Shown: piece by piece, positions 33,701 to 45,800 of the stretch
Position numbering within the stretch: the first letter of the stretch is position 1
Layout: each line of letters begins with the position of its first letter
NCBI GenBank assembly: GCA_946894095.1
Contig: OX335665.1
Location: 4,784,001 to 4,848,000, forward strand
Direction of reading: 5' to 3'
DNA from: Incurvaria masculella
Taxonomy: Eukaryota; Arthropoda; Insecta; Lepidoptera; Incurvariidae
DNA: 64,000 bases
Translations under genes and position numbers: made by a program
Notes under the pieces: model-generated
What the model saw: the letters and a program-made list of their open reading frames with translations, nothing else
The model's database searches: none
What the model was told of the DNA's origin: nothing

Positions 33701-34085
33701 TTTTTAATGGCTACTTTTAAGGTTCGGAAACCATCCTGCAAGTGCTTTTAAATTAGATGTAAAGGATTAGTATTTGACACATATACCAGCAGGCTAGTAT
33801 ATTGTCACGAAGCTCTATTTTTAGCGTAACCGTCGCTTTTTCAACGAATCGATAAACGTGCAGTTAACCGTGAAAGGTACTAACTAAATTGTAAGAAGAG
33901 CTACTTTCTTAAGATAATAGTAAGGTGATCAATTTATGTAATTTGCAAACTATTAGGAAAATACTTCTTAATTCGACTGAGGAAACACGCACGAGCCATT
34001 GTATGGAACGTGATTACCTACCTCATTGTTTTCTTTATCCTCTTGGCTGGAATTAAACCGGCCAGCAAATTTTGAGGATAGTAAG
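33701..34085. other. No gene seen
   Basis: AT-rich spacer. Confidence 0.4.
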
Positions 34086-34198
34086 GGCCTTTTTCACCGA
34101 CTGCTGATCAGGTTAATCACCACATATTAAGGGCCTTTCTTGGCAGCTTGCAATCATTACCAGTAGAATGAAATACCAATCAAGGATTGGTGAAAACC
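34086..34198. mobile_element. MITE-C copy 4, internally deleted
   Basis: GGCCTTTTTCACCGACTGCTG and AAGGGCCTTTCTTGGCAGC at left; ATTGGTGAAAACC at right. About 113 bp against about 150 in other copies. Confidence 0.7.
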
Positions 34199-36104
34199 AG
34201 GCTTAGTCTACGAATTTCGCCATCTGCTTTGTGACCCATTACTACTGATTCTTCTACAGTCCCTCTGTCCTTACCTTATACCTTACCTTATAATTTCGTT
34301 ATTTATTAAAGTTCTTTCTTTACATGCAATTTTCTGGCAATATCATGCATCTAGTTAGGTATATAATATTCGACATGTTTTCTACTCAAATTCCGTTGGA
34401 TGGATGCACGACTACCGTATATCTACACGCATAATTAATATGTATTATTTGGCAGAATTTAGAAAAGCTAAAGGCTGCCTTTTTCTAATGTTGTTCTGGA
34501 AATTTCTTGACATACATATTTCTACATATTTTCGCGTAATATTCCTACCCTTTTTTACCGGTAAATCTATTAGAGTTAACTGTTGTGTTAGAAAACGTTT
34601 AACGTTATCAAAATTTTCTAGTAATTTTACCGATTAATTGTTTCAAAATTCAAAAAAATGATACGTTTATGCACAATTATGCACAAAAAAAAAACAAAGA
34701 AGAAAACATTGTGGGGTCTATTAGCTCCTAAGAAATAAATATTCGGTGCTTTCTTTACTAAGTTTAACCTCTGTCAATAATCCCTAAAATCTGACTAGGC
34801 AGAGTATTAAATGCAAGAATAAAAAGTTTTAAGATGTTCACATAGCGAAGACTTGAGAAAATTGTCAGTAGCTTGCGACGGGATCTAGCTTCACGACTGC
34901 TATGTATGGTAAGGCCTGATTCTAAGCGACGGCCTGTCTGTACGACAGAAACCCCCAATGTTGCGATGAGGATAAGCTACACATCTACAAAGTAAGCACG
35001 TCGATTACGAGAGTAGGGTTAGCAAATAAATCGACACTACTTTACTCGTTTTATTTTGACAAATACTTGCAGTGCACTCGTTACAAGTCTTACATAGTAC
35101 GAAAAAGTAAATGACATTCGATATATAGATATTCTCAGATTTACTGAATGTTTAATTAATAAAATATATGTTTGTCCACTCATATTGGATATTCGTTTAG
35201 AGATGTCGTTGTTTTGAACCATAAATTAAAGAGAAACAGTAAATGTGTAAGCATTGAAGCGTAAAAAACATAACAGAAATGTGCACACTCGAAAAAAATT
35301 AGAAAGATATAGTTACCACAGTAGATTCTTCTCTCACAATCAGAGTGACCCATAATTATGTCCATCCAGTGGAATATGGTAGTAGGACATTCTCATAATA
35401 GTTTAACTTTTCAACAAAATCATAAATAATGTCACAAAACACGTCATACATATTCAATCAATCAGCAGTCAATTTTCATGACATTTTCTTATAATTAATT
35501 TGTTACGATGGGAATATTTTTAATTGGTTTATACGGCACGTAGATGTGTTATTTTTTTTAATACATACAATAAATCCGTAAGACAGCTATTAATCAGCAG
35601 AATATTAAAACTTGTTATGTTTTTCATATGAATTCTTTTTTTTACCCTGGCAATTTCTAGAAACAGTCACTCACTGTTCCGTAAATGTATATGTCTATTA
35701 CGTCAAACACAGCTCTCATACGAATACTGCAAGGTTTGTTTTTATTAGATTTTTTCTCCGTACATAGTCCTGTTGCATGATAGTACCTCATAAATAATGA
35801 TAGTACATCATGGTCCACTCTATAAAAATAACAAAATATTGATTATAGTAAGTATACTCTCGTATTGCTGACGGTACCTTAGCCGACCGGGCGCAGTCCA
35901 CGTTATCGCGCGGCGCATAGCAAGCCAACGTGTGTTGTGCAATATGTGTTGTCTGTCACAGCGCTGCTGTCCCTACACGACTTGCGTAACAGGGTATCTG
36001 GTGTGGGCGCTCAAACACCCCCTTGCGAGGGCTAATTTGAAAACAGCTTGTTTAGTATGGTCCTAGCTAGATTTAGATTAGAGCAGCTTGTACCTTAATG
36101 GCTA
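34199..36104. other. No gene seen
   Basis: About 1.9 kb, mostly AT-rich. 35870-36015 is CpG-richer (CCGACCGGGCGCAGTCC, ATCGCGCGGCGCATAGC). Open frames are short and lack any domain. Confidence 0.4.
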
Positions 36105-36398
36105 CAAATACCCGCCCCGTTCATACACCACTCTCTTTCTCTCTCTGAGTTGGATAAGTGCATTTCGTCACAAATGCGAACTCTTTCATGGTTCGGAATC
36201 CATGTAAAACTGTAGGTCACCTACCCCTAAAAGGTGGTATTGAAATGTATCCATGTCTTTTTACATCCAGTTCAATGCAGGTGAGCTCTTAAAGGTAAAG
36301 TCCTGTCATGGCCCCTAATTCCTTAGGGAATGCGTTGTTTTGGGCTTTTATCATAATCGCTAGTGTGGTAATAGCCATCCATCTTCAGTTAAAAAAAA
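36105..36398 (+). mobile_element. SINE copy S6, head truncated
   Basis: Starts at CCCGCCCCGTTCATAC; the body GTGCATTTCGTCACAAATGCG, TTCGGAATCCATGTAAAACTG, TCCTGTCATGGCCCC is followed by GGTAATAGCCATCCATC and an A-run. Internal deletions relative to S1. Confidence 0.7.
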
Positions 36399-36825
36399 TG
36401 CTCCCATGTGATTTGTTGGGCCAATATCATAACAATATGTGTGTCATTAGGCATACCTATCGAATACCATTGAAACCGATGCATAAATAAAGAAAATTAA
36501 ATATTTAATCACCTATCACGTGTCTCAGGCTTCTCCAAGAAGTTTGAAAGCAATATTTTTAATTGTATTCTAATGATGCACTGTTTAATTATCTCTAGTA
36601 TCAATACAATTTTATTACTGCCGCCATTAAATACATAACCGTAGAATTATGTGCATTAAACCGCTATGACGAGATGAATTTCCAACCACCTAACGCAATT
36701 TTAGTAAAAAATATAAATATAAAAATATATCATTTATAATAGATATATCAAGTCTAGGCGCAGCATCATGTGTCACGCTATCATGAAATTCATAATGCAG
36801 TGATACTGGTTTTTTCTTATTGAGT
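36399..36825. other. No gene seen
   Basis: AT-rich. Confidence 0.4.
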
Positions 36826-37108
36826 TCCAAACCGATGGACTGGCGGCGTTTTCAAATGTATGGAGAAATTGAAGAGCGCGCATTTGCGAGTCTAAGTTTG
36901 AATTGACAGCTACTCACCGTCGCCATTAATACGTTGTCGTTGCCGTTTATGCAGACTACGCGTTTTCATACAAATTGGAAGTCCTAATTTGAATTTGACG
37001 CTTGTAGAAGTAAAACCACAGAATATCTAGTTAAAACTTGTATGGAGTTTGACGTTTTTACGTAACTTCGAAGTTTCGTAAACGACAATTTAGGTGAGAA
37101 CTCGGACC
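36826..37108. mobile_element. MITE-B copy 3, inverted
   Basis: Reverse of copy 1: GGCGTTTTCAAATGTATGG, GAGCGCGCATTTGCGAGTC, TTGTATGGAGTTTGACGTTT, GACAATTTAGGTGAGAACTCG. Confidence 0.75.
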
Positions 37109-37487
37109 GACCACCAGGCCAGGTGGTTTATGTCAGCTCCCAAAGGTATTCCTCAATGGTATCTTCAGATGGTGATAAAAAATCCTTACATATGGCAATA
37201 TTTATAAATTTGTTTCAATCATTGGCATCCATGCAAACACACCTGTGAGCAACATCCCTTGTTCGGTTGCATGCGCTCTATGTAAATACACCCGCAAATG
37301 CGGGTTCACCCACACAGGCGCAGGGTGGCGTCGCTGTGTGCGTGCGAAGTGAAAGCACTGGCTGTGTACACACGACTTGGAAGGCTCTTTGACTCACGTG
37401 TGTACGGTTGGCAGGAAACATTAAGTAGTCTATTAAATACAAAACAGGGTATATATATATACTTAATATCGAATGTTTACATGGTAG
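37109..37487. other. No gene seen
   Basis: GT/CA-biased, partly low-complexity (37290-37370). A forward frame 37298-37612 runs into the LINE fragment and is not a gene. Confidence 0.4.
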
Positions 37488-37511
37488 GTCAGTCAGTCAG
37501 TCAGTCAGTCA
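37488..37511. repeat. (GTCA)n microsatellite, LINE tail
   Basis: Six tandem TCAG units. It sits just beyond the stop codon of the reversed LINE fragment, where RTE-type elements carry short tandem 3' tails. Confidence 0.85.
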
Positions 37512-37523
37512 GGACGTTTGTGT

Positions 37524-37760
37524 CTACTGCTGGACATACGCCTCTCCATTTTTCTTCCAGTCCTCCCGGATCTCAGCAGTGCGGAACCACTGCTTTCCGC
37601 CGACGCACTTGATGTCGTCGTCCCACCTGGCGGCTGGTCATCCCACACTCAGTTTTCCTGTCCACGGCCGCCAGTGTAGGACACGGTTACTCCGACGGTC
37701 GTCGTCTCTTCGGCTGACGTGACCAGCCCACTGCCACTTAAGCTTAGCCACCCGGTGTCC
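37524..37760 (-). pseudogene. LINE reverse transcriptase C-terminal fragment
   Basis: Read on the minus strand: HRVAKLKWQWAGHVSRR, then ..VLHWRPW.., a TGA where an Arg would be expected in VG(R)PAARWDDDIK, then ..WFRTAEIREDWKKNGEAYVQQ and a stop at 37526-37524. The KW-WAGHV-R ... RP-RW-DD ... W---GEAYVQQ signature is that of the C-terminus of RTE-like LINE polymerases. One in-frame stop (CGA to TGA) and 5' truncation make it dead. The (GTCA)n tract follows its 3' end. Confidence 0.8.
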
Positions 37761-37828
37761 AATACAGACTTCCGAACTAAAATTTGCGAGTACCAGTTTG
37801 ATTCCACAGCTTACTTTTCGTCGCCGTA

Positions 37829-38105
37829 TTTTTTTTTAAATTTATTTATTCATTTTAACACATATTAAAAAAAACATACAGTCTCAGTTGAAAAAATAAT
37901 AAAATCACAAGAGTACACGTTACATAAGGCATGCATCCCGTAGGGGGCAATATCAAATCACAGAATACTAGTATGAAATAAGCGAAACGGACAGTGGCAA
38001 CACAAGCCCTGTATGAAGATACAAATGAGTTTGATTGTACAAGTACCCGAACTAGGCAAAGCCTGTCTTTCGTGGCACCTGATGTGAGGCTTGGTATTGA
38101 AAAAA
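37829..38105 (-). mobile_element. Retroelement-like 3' fragment
   Basis: Starts with a run of nine T (reversed poly-A) and AATTTATTTATTCATTTTAAC; contains CATGCATCCCGTAGGGGGC. Lies inside MITE-B copy 4. No coding domain visible; assignment as a LINE 3' end is inference. Confidence 0.45.
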
Positions 38106-38106
38106 A

Positions 38107-38390
38107 AACCGGCCAAGTGCGAGTCGGACTCGCACACGAAGGGTTCCGTACCATCGTTACAAAAACAATCACGTTTGTTATATGGGAGCACCCTTTAATT
38201 TTAATTATTTTTTAATCTTACGTATTTGTTGTTATAACGGCAAAATAAATACACACTCTGTGAAAATTACACCTGTCTACCTGTTACGGTTACTGAGATA
38301 CAGCCCTGTGACAGACGGACGGACGGACGGACGGACAGCGGAGGCTTAGTAATAGGCTTCCGTTTTCACCCTTTGGGTACGGAACCCTAA
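38107..38390 (+). mobile_element. (GGAC)n MITE, copy 3
   Basis: CCGGCCAAGTGCGAGTCGG ... five GGAC units ... GGGTACGGAACCCT. Close to copy 1. Inserted within the 37829 fragment / MITE-B copy 4 complex. Confidence 0.85.
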
Positions 38391-38689
38391 AAAAAGGAAC
38401 CTAAACAAAGATAAATGGAAGTCTCCATTAGGAATACGTTGACGTTGCCGTTTACGCCGACTCCGCGTTTTCATATAAATTTGGTAGTCCGAATTTTGTT
38501 TTTACACTTTGAAGAACGTAAACCACAGAATAAGGATTAAAGTTTGTATGGGTTTTGAGATTTTTACGTAACTTGGAAGTTCCATTAACGCCAATTTAGG
38601 TAATAAGTCGTCAATTACACGGAATTCCAAGAGTAGGCCTGGCCTACACAGTTACGCAGAAAAAGTGTTATAAAGATGACTGTAATCTA

Positions 38690-38970
38690 CCACTCGCCCC
38701 TCGCCCACTCTAACGGCGCATGCACGCGCAGCACTAAACGGCGCATGCGCGCACGTCGGAGGTCGCGAGCGCGCGCACGCATGGATGACGTCACGGCGTG
38801 AGTGCGCTGACGTCACGGCTCGGGTGCGCTGACGTCACAGTCGCACCAGGGGCTGGAAGAGGGAAGGGCGGGAGCGCAACCAAACCTCGTCCGCATGGGG
38901 GCGGCGGCGGAGCCACTCTAGATACAATGGCGGTAGAGCCGGCGAGTGAGTTCGCTCACGAATTCGCTCA
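38690..38970. promoter_or_regulatory. CpG island with triple CRE and NRF1-like sites
   Basis: Three copies of the CREB/ATF octamer TGACGTCA spaced about 26-28 bp (near 38787, 38811 and 38831), two within the repeated context GTGCGCTGACGTCAC. Upstream are GGCGCATGCACGCGC and GGCGCATGCGCGCAC, the second a perfect NRF1 (insect Ewg) palindrome GCGCATGCGC. Downstream lie GGGGGCGGCGGCGG and ACAATGGCGGTAG (YY1/Pho-like). This clustering looks like a real promoter. No coding exon is visible next to it, and the direction is unknown. Confidence 0.55.
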
Positions 38971-38992
38971 CTGGTGATGTTGATATTTTAGC

Positions 38993-39325
38993 GGCTCGTA
39001 GCCTAGTGGCGCGGGGACTGGCCTAGCGTAACAGAGGTCTAGGGTTAAATTCCACGCCCCGACATGCACCACTTTCTTTCTCGTTCTGAGTTCGATAAGT
39101 GCATTTCGTCAAGAATGCGAGCTGCTCCATGGTTCGGCACCCATGTAAAACTGTAGGTCCCCTTCCCTTACTAGGTGGTAGGGTTTAAGCCTCATGAAAA
39201 GATGGTCGAAGCGGCAATGAAAAATTTACCGTGTTTTCCATCCAGTCCAATGTGGCAGTGCTCATAAAGGGAAGGACCTAGCATGGCACCTAATTCCTTC
39301 AGGAATGTGGTATCCATATTAGGTT
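38993..39325 (+). mobile_element. tRNA-derived SINE (S2)
   Basis: A box TAGCCTAGTGG at 38999-39009, B box GGTTAAATTCC at 39043-39053 (one change), then the common body with a small internal deletion near 39195. Ends in AT-rich sequence with (AATA)n. Confidence 0.8.
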
Positions 39326-39639
39326 GCATTATTATTTTATTAATTAATAAATAAATAAATAAATTCCACAAGCACGGTAATCGGACTCAGTCCTTCATGT
39401 AACAAAGTGCGAACCCACAACAGTACGGCCTTCAACTCTCGAACGCCTGACTCAGAGTAACGTTTACATATACCCTGTATGTATATTCGACGGTATAATC
39501 TACCTAGTGCATGCCTAGGCACCTAGGCACAGATGTGACCTTACCCAGGCGATACCTTCTTAGGTAGCTTGAGTGAGCTGCTTCGAAACAAACCGCAAAA
39601 CACGGCGTATACCTATAGCGTCTTCCACTTACTTAAGGC
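39326..39639. other. No gene; (AATA)n tract and unidentified DNA
   Basis: AATAAATAAATAAATAAATT at about 39343-39362, possibly a reversed retroelement tail, followed by non-coding DNA. Confidence 0.4.
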
Positions 39640-40393
39640 TGTCGTGAAGTCACAGGAAATCTAAGATTTGAACATTTTAAAAATGCATTCTTTGTCCATT
39701 GGCCAAGGCACCTTTTTGCACAGCGACTGCCGTTAAAATAGCGAAATCCTCTTTCAGGCCCTGACGTTTCCCTACCTCTAAACGTTGTCAGATTTTAAGG
39801 CGCTAGGACTGGCCAACTACTCGCGCCATACAAATGCACTTTTTAACAAATGTAATAATATGTAGTGAAACGCATCAGAAAATCCAAATAGAACTCCAGA
39901 CTGATAATAGATTGTTAATATTTTTTGATTCCATCATTTATTTAAATAATAATAAAAATAAAAAAGTTGATTTTTCTCATTAGAAATCTGAAAGTAATTC
40001 GGTTAAAAGATATAAGCAAAAACAGCATATATGCATAAACAAAACGTTCCATTTGCTATTAGATTTCTACATTTAGTCAAAAAAGTTCGGAAATGGACAC
40101 CGTTTCCGCAATGTATTTTGTATAGAAAAAGGTAACATACATTAACGAAAATAGGTTGATTAATAGACAAGGAATCATATATTGTAAGAATGACACTTAT
40201 AATCGTCAGACTTAGTTAGTTAACTTGGGGTGCCTCGTCTAACTTTGCGATTTGGCTAGTACCAGGGCCTTAATAAACATTTTCATATCACTTGAGAAAG
40301 CTTCATTCTTTGTACGAAAGTTTAGATTTTTTTTTTGTAAATATCCATATGTTCTAGTTAAAAAAATAGAAAATGAACGTAAAAAAGACAACG
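39640..40393. repeat. Dispersed repeat R, copy 4, split by element T3
   Basis: GTCACAGGAAATCTAAGATT ... AACGTTGTCAGATT at left of T3 and ATCACTTGAGAAAGCTTCATTC ... GAAAATGAACGTAAAAAAG at right; the order and spacing match copy 3 once T3 is removed. Confidence 0.65.
39799..40269. mobile_element. TTAA-flanked element T3, inside repeat R
   Basis: TTAA at 39795-39798 and 40270-40273. Imperfect inverted ends GGCGCTAGGACTGGCCAACT and the reverse of GGCTAGTACCAGGGCC; 471 bp. AT-rich interior without coding capacity. Confidence 0.65.
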
Positions 40394-40682
40394 TGCCGTA
40401 CCCAAACGGTGCCAACGGAACCCTATCCTAGCCTCCGCTATCCGTCCGTCCGTCCATCCGTCCGCCCGTCAGTCCGTCCGTCCGTCTGTCACAGGGCTGT
40501 ATCTCATGAACCGTAATAGGTAGGCAGCTGACATTGTTTACAGAAAATGTATTTATTTTACCGCTATAATAACAAATAGATAACATTTAATAACAACAAA
40601 AACCTATTTGGTTGTGTTACATCTTTTACGATGGTACGGAACCCTTCGTGTGCGACTCCGACTTGCGCTTGGCTGTTTTTTC
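40394..40682 (-). mobile_element. (GGAC)n MITE, copy 4
   Basis: Reverse orientation: GTGCCGTACCCAAACGGTGCC, interrupted GTCC/GTCA repeats, ATGGTACGGAACCCTTCG, CGACTCCGACTTGCGC. Somewhat diverged. Confidence 0.85.
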
Positions 40683-41104
40683 GGTATCTGAAAAAAACAC
40701 TGTAAATATTTTAAGATTAAACATTTTAGTGTGGTCAAACGAACGGTCATTTTATTCTCTGAATAGGTATTTTCACTTTTAAGGGCCATCTCATATAACA
40801 TCGCTCAGCTGTGGATGAGCAAATCAATGGTCACATTACACACATCGTGGTGAACCCTTTATGGGTGGCTTACGGACCCATGGTCTGACGTAATCAATTT
40901 GTTTCCATTTCTCTGAATATAAAGGTGGTCTCAGAAGAAGTTGAATTTTAAAAACCCAAAAAAATATTAATTTAACGTTTTTTAACATTTTTTTTACATA
41001 TATATGGAGGAAGGGATGACATTTTCAAATGGAAAACTGTTAAGAGGATAATGGGGTGATCAAGTTCCATACAATGACTCGTGGCTGTTTCCTCAGTAAA
41101 TATG
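40683..41104. other. No gene seen
   Basis: AT-rich spacer. Confidence 0.4.
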
Positions 41105-42017
41105 TTACGGTTAAAGCCCGATGTTGGTTAAACTCCGAAATGTGTTTTTCCTTAAAGGTAACTAATAATTTTAAGATATACCCATGTCGAGTGAGTGCAC
41201 TAATGTCGAGTTTATTGTATGAAAACAAAAATACTTAACCTATTTTTAAGCGACTTAAAAAAACATACAGAAGAATTGAGAACCTCCTCCTTTTTTGAAG
41301 TCGGTTAAAAAGGGAGAGGTTCTCAATTCGTCTGTATGTTTTTTTTTTATGTTTGTTACCTCATAACTTTTGCCTGGATGAATCGATTTTGATGATTATT
41401 TTTTTAAATGAAAGCTAGTGCTTCCCATTTTAATTTGGTTAAGTTCTGACATTGATATCCATGAGAAAATCATATAAGTCTTAAATTTATATTAAGATGT
41501 TCACGACAAATGGACGAATAACTCAATATAACGCCAACCGATTTCGGTGATTCTTTTTTTATTGGAAAGGACGTGTACAAATTATTAAGTGTACTTCAGA
41601 TTCACTAAAAATAAACAAATAAAAAAAATTAACAAAAAAATAACCGACTTCAAAGAAAAAGTAAAAAAAAAATTGCCATTTTTGTAGTTACGATTTTTGT
41701 TATTTTTTGAGTCGGTGTCAGCCAAGGTAGCCAAGGTTCTCTTGATTCGCGCAGCGCGTGCCCGGCCGACGCCGACTCAAAAAATAACAAAAATCGTAAC
41801 TACAAAAATGGCAACGATTTTTTACTTTTTAGTGCTTTTTATTTGAAGTCGGTAAATTTTTTTTGGTAATTTTTTTTACAAAAATTATCTTACAAAACAT
41901 TTTGCAGTTCCATTTTTTTATGGCATCAACTCTTAATTAGTGCACTCGACATGGGTAAAATCCAATCAATTTAAAAAAAAAATCGGATTTTAACCGACAT
42001 CGGGCTTTAACCGTAAT
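41105..42017. mobile_element. Nested fold-back element, about 910 bp
   Basis: Outer inverted repeats: TTACGGTTAAAGCCCGATGT (from 41105) and ACCCATGTCGAGTG at left, answered at right by CACTCGACATGGGT (about 41944) and ACATCGGGCTTTAACCGTAA ending at 42017. Inside are two further palindromes: 41261-41342 (arms AACATACAGAAGAATTGAGA / its inverse) and 41640-41854, with near-perfect 47-bp arms at 41673-41719 and 41768-41814. No protein. Confidence 0.8.
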
Positions 42018-42335
42018 ATATATATATATGTAGAATATATAGAGTTTCGGTCGCAACTCTCGTATGTAGTAAGGAGCCATGTCAAATTATAAAAAAAAAG
42101 AATAAACGCAATAAATACTCAATATTTATAATTATTAGGTTATAAAGTAAAGTAATTTAAGACTTTTCACATTGTGGGCTGTTGTTTCCTCGTAGTTCTT
42201 ATTTCTTTGCCTTAGACCGCTTTACCAAAAATGTAAGTTTGGCAGTAGCATTTATGTATGCTTATAGACCAGTGAAGTTCTTCTACACTGGTTGATCGAA
42301 TCCGCGGATCAATTAAATTGTGACATGACTTCGCT
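42018..42335. other. No gene seen
   Basis: AT-rich, with (TA)n at 42016-42030. Confidence 0.4.
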
Positions 42336-42490
42336 TGGTTTTCACCAAGTACTGATCTGTTTTAATTGACACTTAAAGGGCCTTTATTACTAAAGTAAGC
42401 GCGATCATCTCGTACTGGCATAGATTGCAAGATGGTAAGAAAGGCCCTTTGCTGTACGGATTAACCTGATCAGTACTTGGTGGAAGAGAC
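42336..42490. mobile_element. MITE-C copy 5
   Basis: GGTTTTCACCAAGTACTGATC at left, GATCAGTACTTGGTGGAAG at right; interior TTAAAGGGCCTTTATTAC and AAGAAAGGCCCTTTGC. 155 bp. Abuts the BEL/Pao insertion. Confidence 0.85.
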
Positions 42491-42492
42491 CC

Positions 42493-42686
42493 TGTTTACA
42501 AAATTCAGCAGATGGGGTGGAGATTGGGGTGTTTTTGAATAAAAACAACCATGTATTACGTAGTAGATCTCGTGTAATAACCTTTTGTAATGTATTATAT
42601 GAAACTAAGCAGATGAACCTTACATCGCAGTGTTGTTTGACATGCAACGCCATCTAGTGACGAAATGATTGCAACTTTACCAAACA
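42493..42686 (-). repeat. BEL/Pao 3' LTR
   Basis: 194 bp; on the minus strand it starts TGTTTGGTAAAG and ends TTTTGTAAACA. Identical to 48543-48736 by eye. Confidence 0.97.
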
Positions 42687-42694
42687 TTCTTCCC
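42687..42694 (-). promoter_or_regulatory. Polypurine tract
   Basis: GGGAAGAA on the minus strand, directly before the 3' LTR; the usual plus-strand primer position. Confidence 0.7.
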
Positions 42695-42871
42695 GGCAAA
42701 GAACCATAAAGTTCTTTTACTATAATCATATTAACAATACATTAATGGTGGTGTATGCCAAGTACCACCTGGTGCCTATTTATGGATTATTAAACAGGCA
42801 CATAATACAATTTGAACCAAGAAAAAATAATCAAGATACAGTTTAAACATTCATCTTCTTAAAAACTTATA

Positions 42872-45800
42872 TTAGTCCTGTTGAGGCAACAGACACAGTT
42901 TATGAATAGGTCTTTTAATTACCGATGTTTTATATTTCAAAGATACAACCCTTGTGATCCCGTCAGTTCCAGGATGGACCTGAATTACCTTGGCCAGAAC
43001 CCATTTAGTAGGCGGGAGCCTCTCATCTTTGATTAATACAACATCTCCAACCTTAATTGTTTGTTTCAATGTTTTCCATTTAGAACGTAGTTGTAAATTA
43101 GTTAAATATTCCGAACTCCATCTATGCCAGAATTCCTGAAGTTTCTTTTGGAGGTAAATCCACCGATTGTTGTAAGTAAAACTTCTATTTTCCAACTGTT
43201 GATCTGGAACAATGATTGGTGGTTCTCCAATAAGGAAATGTCCAGGAGTTAAGGCAGTGGGTTCGCTGGGATCACATGAGCTGGTGTCCAAAGTAATAGG
43301 ACGAGAGTTTAAACATGCTTCTATTTGACATAATAATGTCACATACTCTTCATATGTAAGTGTAGCATCCCCTAGGAGACGTTTTAGATGATACTTTGTG
43401 CTTTTTACACCCGATTCCCAAAGCCCTCCCATATGAGCAGCACTGGGTGGGTTGAAACACCAATCAGTACCATCATTAGCCAGCATTTCTATAACATGGG
43501 CAGGTAAATTCAATTTACTTTGATCTGCCATAACCTTGATTTGTTTTGAAGCACCGACAAAATTTGTACCGCAATCACTCCATAATTGTTTACAATGTCC
43601 TCTTCGTGCGGTAAATCTTTTAAAAGCTGCAATAAACCCTTCGGTATCCAGACTAGTTACTAATTCCAAATGAATGGCTTTCACCGAAGTGCATATAAAT
43701 AATGAAATATAAACTTTCTGAGTCTTACCCCCCCTGCCCTTTGACAACTTAAGTGTGACTGGTCCTGCAAAATCCACTCCACTGATCAGAAATGGTCTAT
43801 TGGGTGTAACTCGAGGCAAAGGTAAATTTCCCATTAGCTGGTCCATGGGCTTTGCTGTATGTCTATAGCAGGCCATACATTCTCGAATGCATTTCTTAAC
43901 CATGATCTTAACCTTAACTATCCAGTAAGTTCTGCGAAGATAAGACAACATCAATTGAATACCACCATGAAGTGTTTTAATGTGTGCATCTTTGACAAGC
44001 ATTTTAGCAAAATTATCATTCGACAGAATAACTGGGTGTTTTACATCTTCGGGTAAGTAAGACTTAGAAATACGACCACCTACTCTAAGTATATTATGAT
44101 CGCCAATATATGGATTCAGGTTTACAATACGATTATTTCTTTTCAAAGTTTTGCTTCCAGCACCCTTTAACATATTCAATTCTTCCTGAAAATGCATGGA
44201 TTGTGATAATCTTATGCATACCTCAAGTGAGTGTTTTAAATCTTTTGTAGTTAGATAAGACATACTGAACTTAGAAACCTTAGTACGCTTATTAAGGTGC
44301 ATTTTACAATTATCAATAAATTTAAAGATATAACCAACTACACGTATCAGCTTAGTAAGGGACGAGTATCGGTCAAGAATATCGAAATGTTGTGAAACAT
44401 CATCTGATTTGACAGCATCAATCTTAACTGTATGAACTAAAATCTTACTTTCTAACATAGTTGACGGAATATCATTAAGTGAGTTTGAAGGAACCATAAA
44501 CTGAACCTCAGATAGCCATGGTGGTCCATGCCACCATAACTCATGATCACGTAACTCTGAAGGCGAGATGCCTCTAGATGCTACATCGGCAGGGTTATCC
44601 TGTGATGGAACATGATGCCATTGTTCCTTATCTACCCTATTTATTATCTCCGTTACACGATTAGCAACGAAGGTTGCCCAATAGTTGGGATGGCGTTGAA
44701 GCCAAGCCAATACAATTTTCGAGTCTGTCCAGGCATAAGTGCAATCTAATGGTACATTTAAACTTTGTCTAGCCTTGTGTAGTAATTTAGCTAGCAATAC
44801 CGCTCCACACAATTCTAGTCTTGGTAGGGAAAGTTGTTTTACCGGAGCGACTTTTGTTTTAGCTTCAAGCATTGTGAGTTTTACTCCAGTTGATGTAATG
44901 CATCTATAGTAAATGACTGCCGAATATGCAACCATTGAAGCGTCTGAAAAACCATGTAATTCAAACTTGTGATACTTCCCACAACATACATCTTGTTCAA
45001 TCCATCTTTCCAGTTTTATAGTTGGCATAGCCATTAGGTCACATCTATACTTTGAATATTCATTCCTTAAATCTTCATTTAGGGTCTCATCCCAATCCAA
45101 CTTTAGTAGCCATAGTTTTTGTAGCATGATTTTTGCTGTAATTACGACTGGGGACAGCCAACCAGCTGGATCATAGATTTTTGCAATATCACCAAGTATT
45201 GTTCGCTTGGTGGGTTCCTCATTTTTCGGCGGTATTTGAATTTTTAACATGAAGGCGTCATTATTAAAATTCCAGGAAATGCCTAGAATCTTCCGGTCTT
45301 CTTCCGTCTTATTATCTCTCAGGGTTTTAACATTAGATGTCCATTTGTGCAACTGGAATCCTCCCTTTTTAAATAACTGTATTATTGTGTTCTTAATTTC
45401 TTGAGCCCTTTCTACACTCGAGCAACCCGATAAGAAGTCATCCACATAAAAGTCTTCTTTAACTATATCCATAACTTCTTCAGGGAAGCTGTCCTTTTCA
45501 TCTTGTATAAGTTGTTTGAGTATTCTGATTGCCAGATATGGAGCACACGATGTACCATATGTCACTGTCATCAATCGGTAGTCTTTAATGGGTTCATTGT
45601 GAGAGAAACGCCAAACAATTCTTTGATAATTTGAGTCCCGTTCGTCAATCATAATTTGGCGGTACATCTGCCGAATATCTCCAACTAGCACTACTTTATG
45701 CCTACGCCATCTTAGGATGATATCTCGTATGTCATTTTGTAATGGCGGTCCAACCATTAAATTATCATTAAGGGATTTCCCGTTGGATGTTTTGGCAGAC

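Larger units (their letters stand above)
37761..38610. mobile_element. MITE-B copy 4, split by later insertions
   Basis: CAGACTTCCGAACTAAAATTTGCGAG..CGTCGCCGTA at 37765-37828, then a 560-bp insert, then AGGAATACGTTGACGTTGCCG ... GTTTGTATGGGTTTTGAG ... CGCCAATTTAGGTAA at 38410-38610. The insert consists of an A/T-tailed fragment and a (GGAC)n MITE. Confidence 0.65.
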
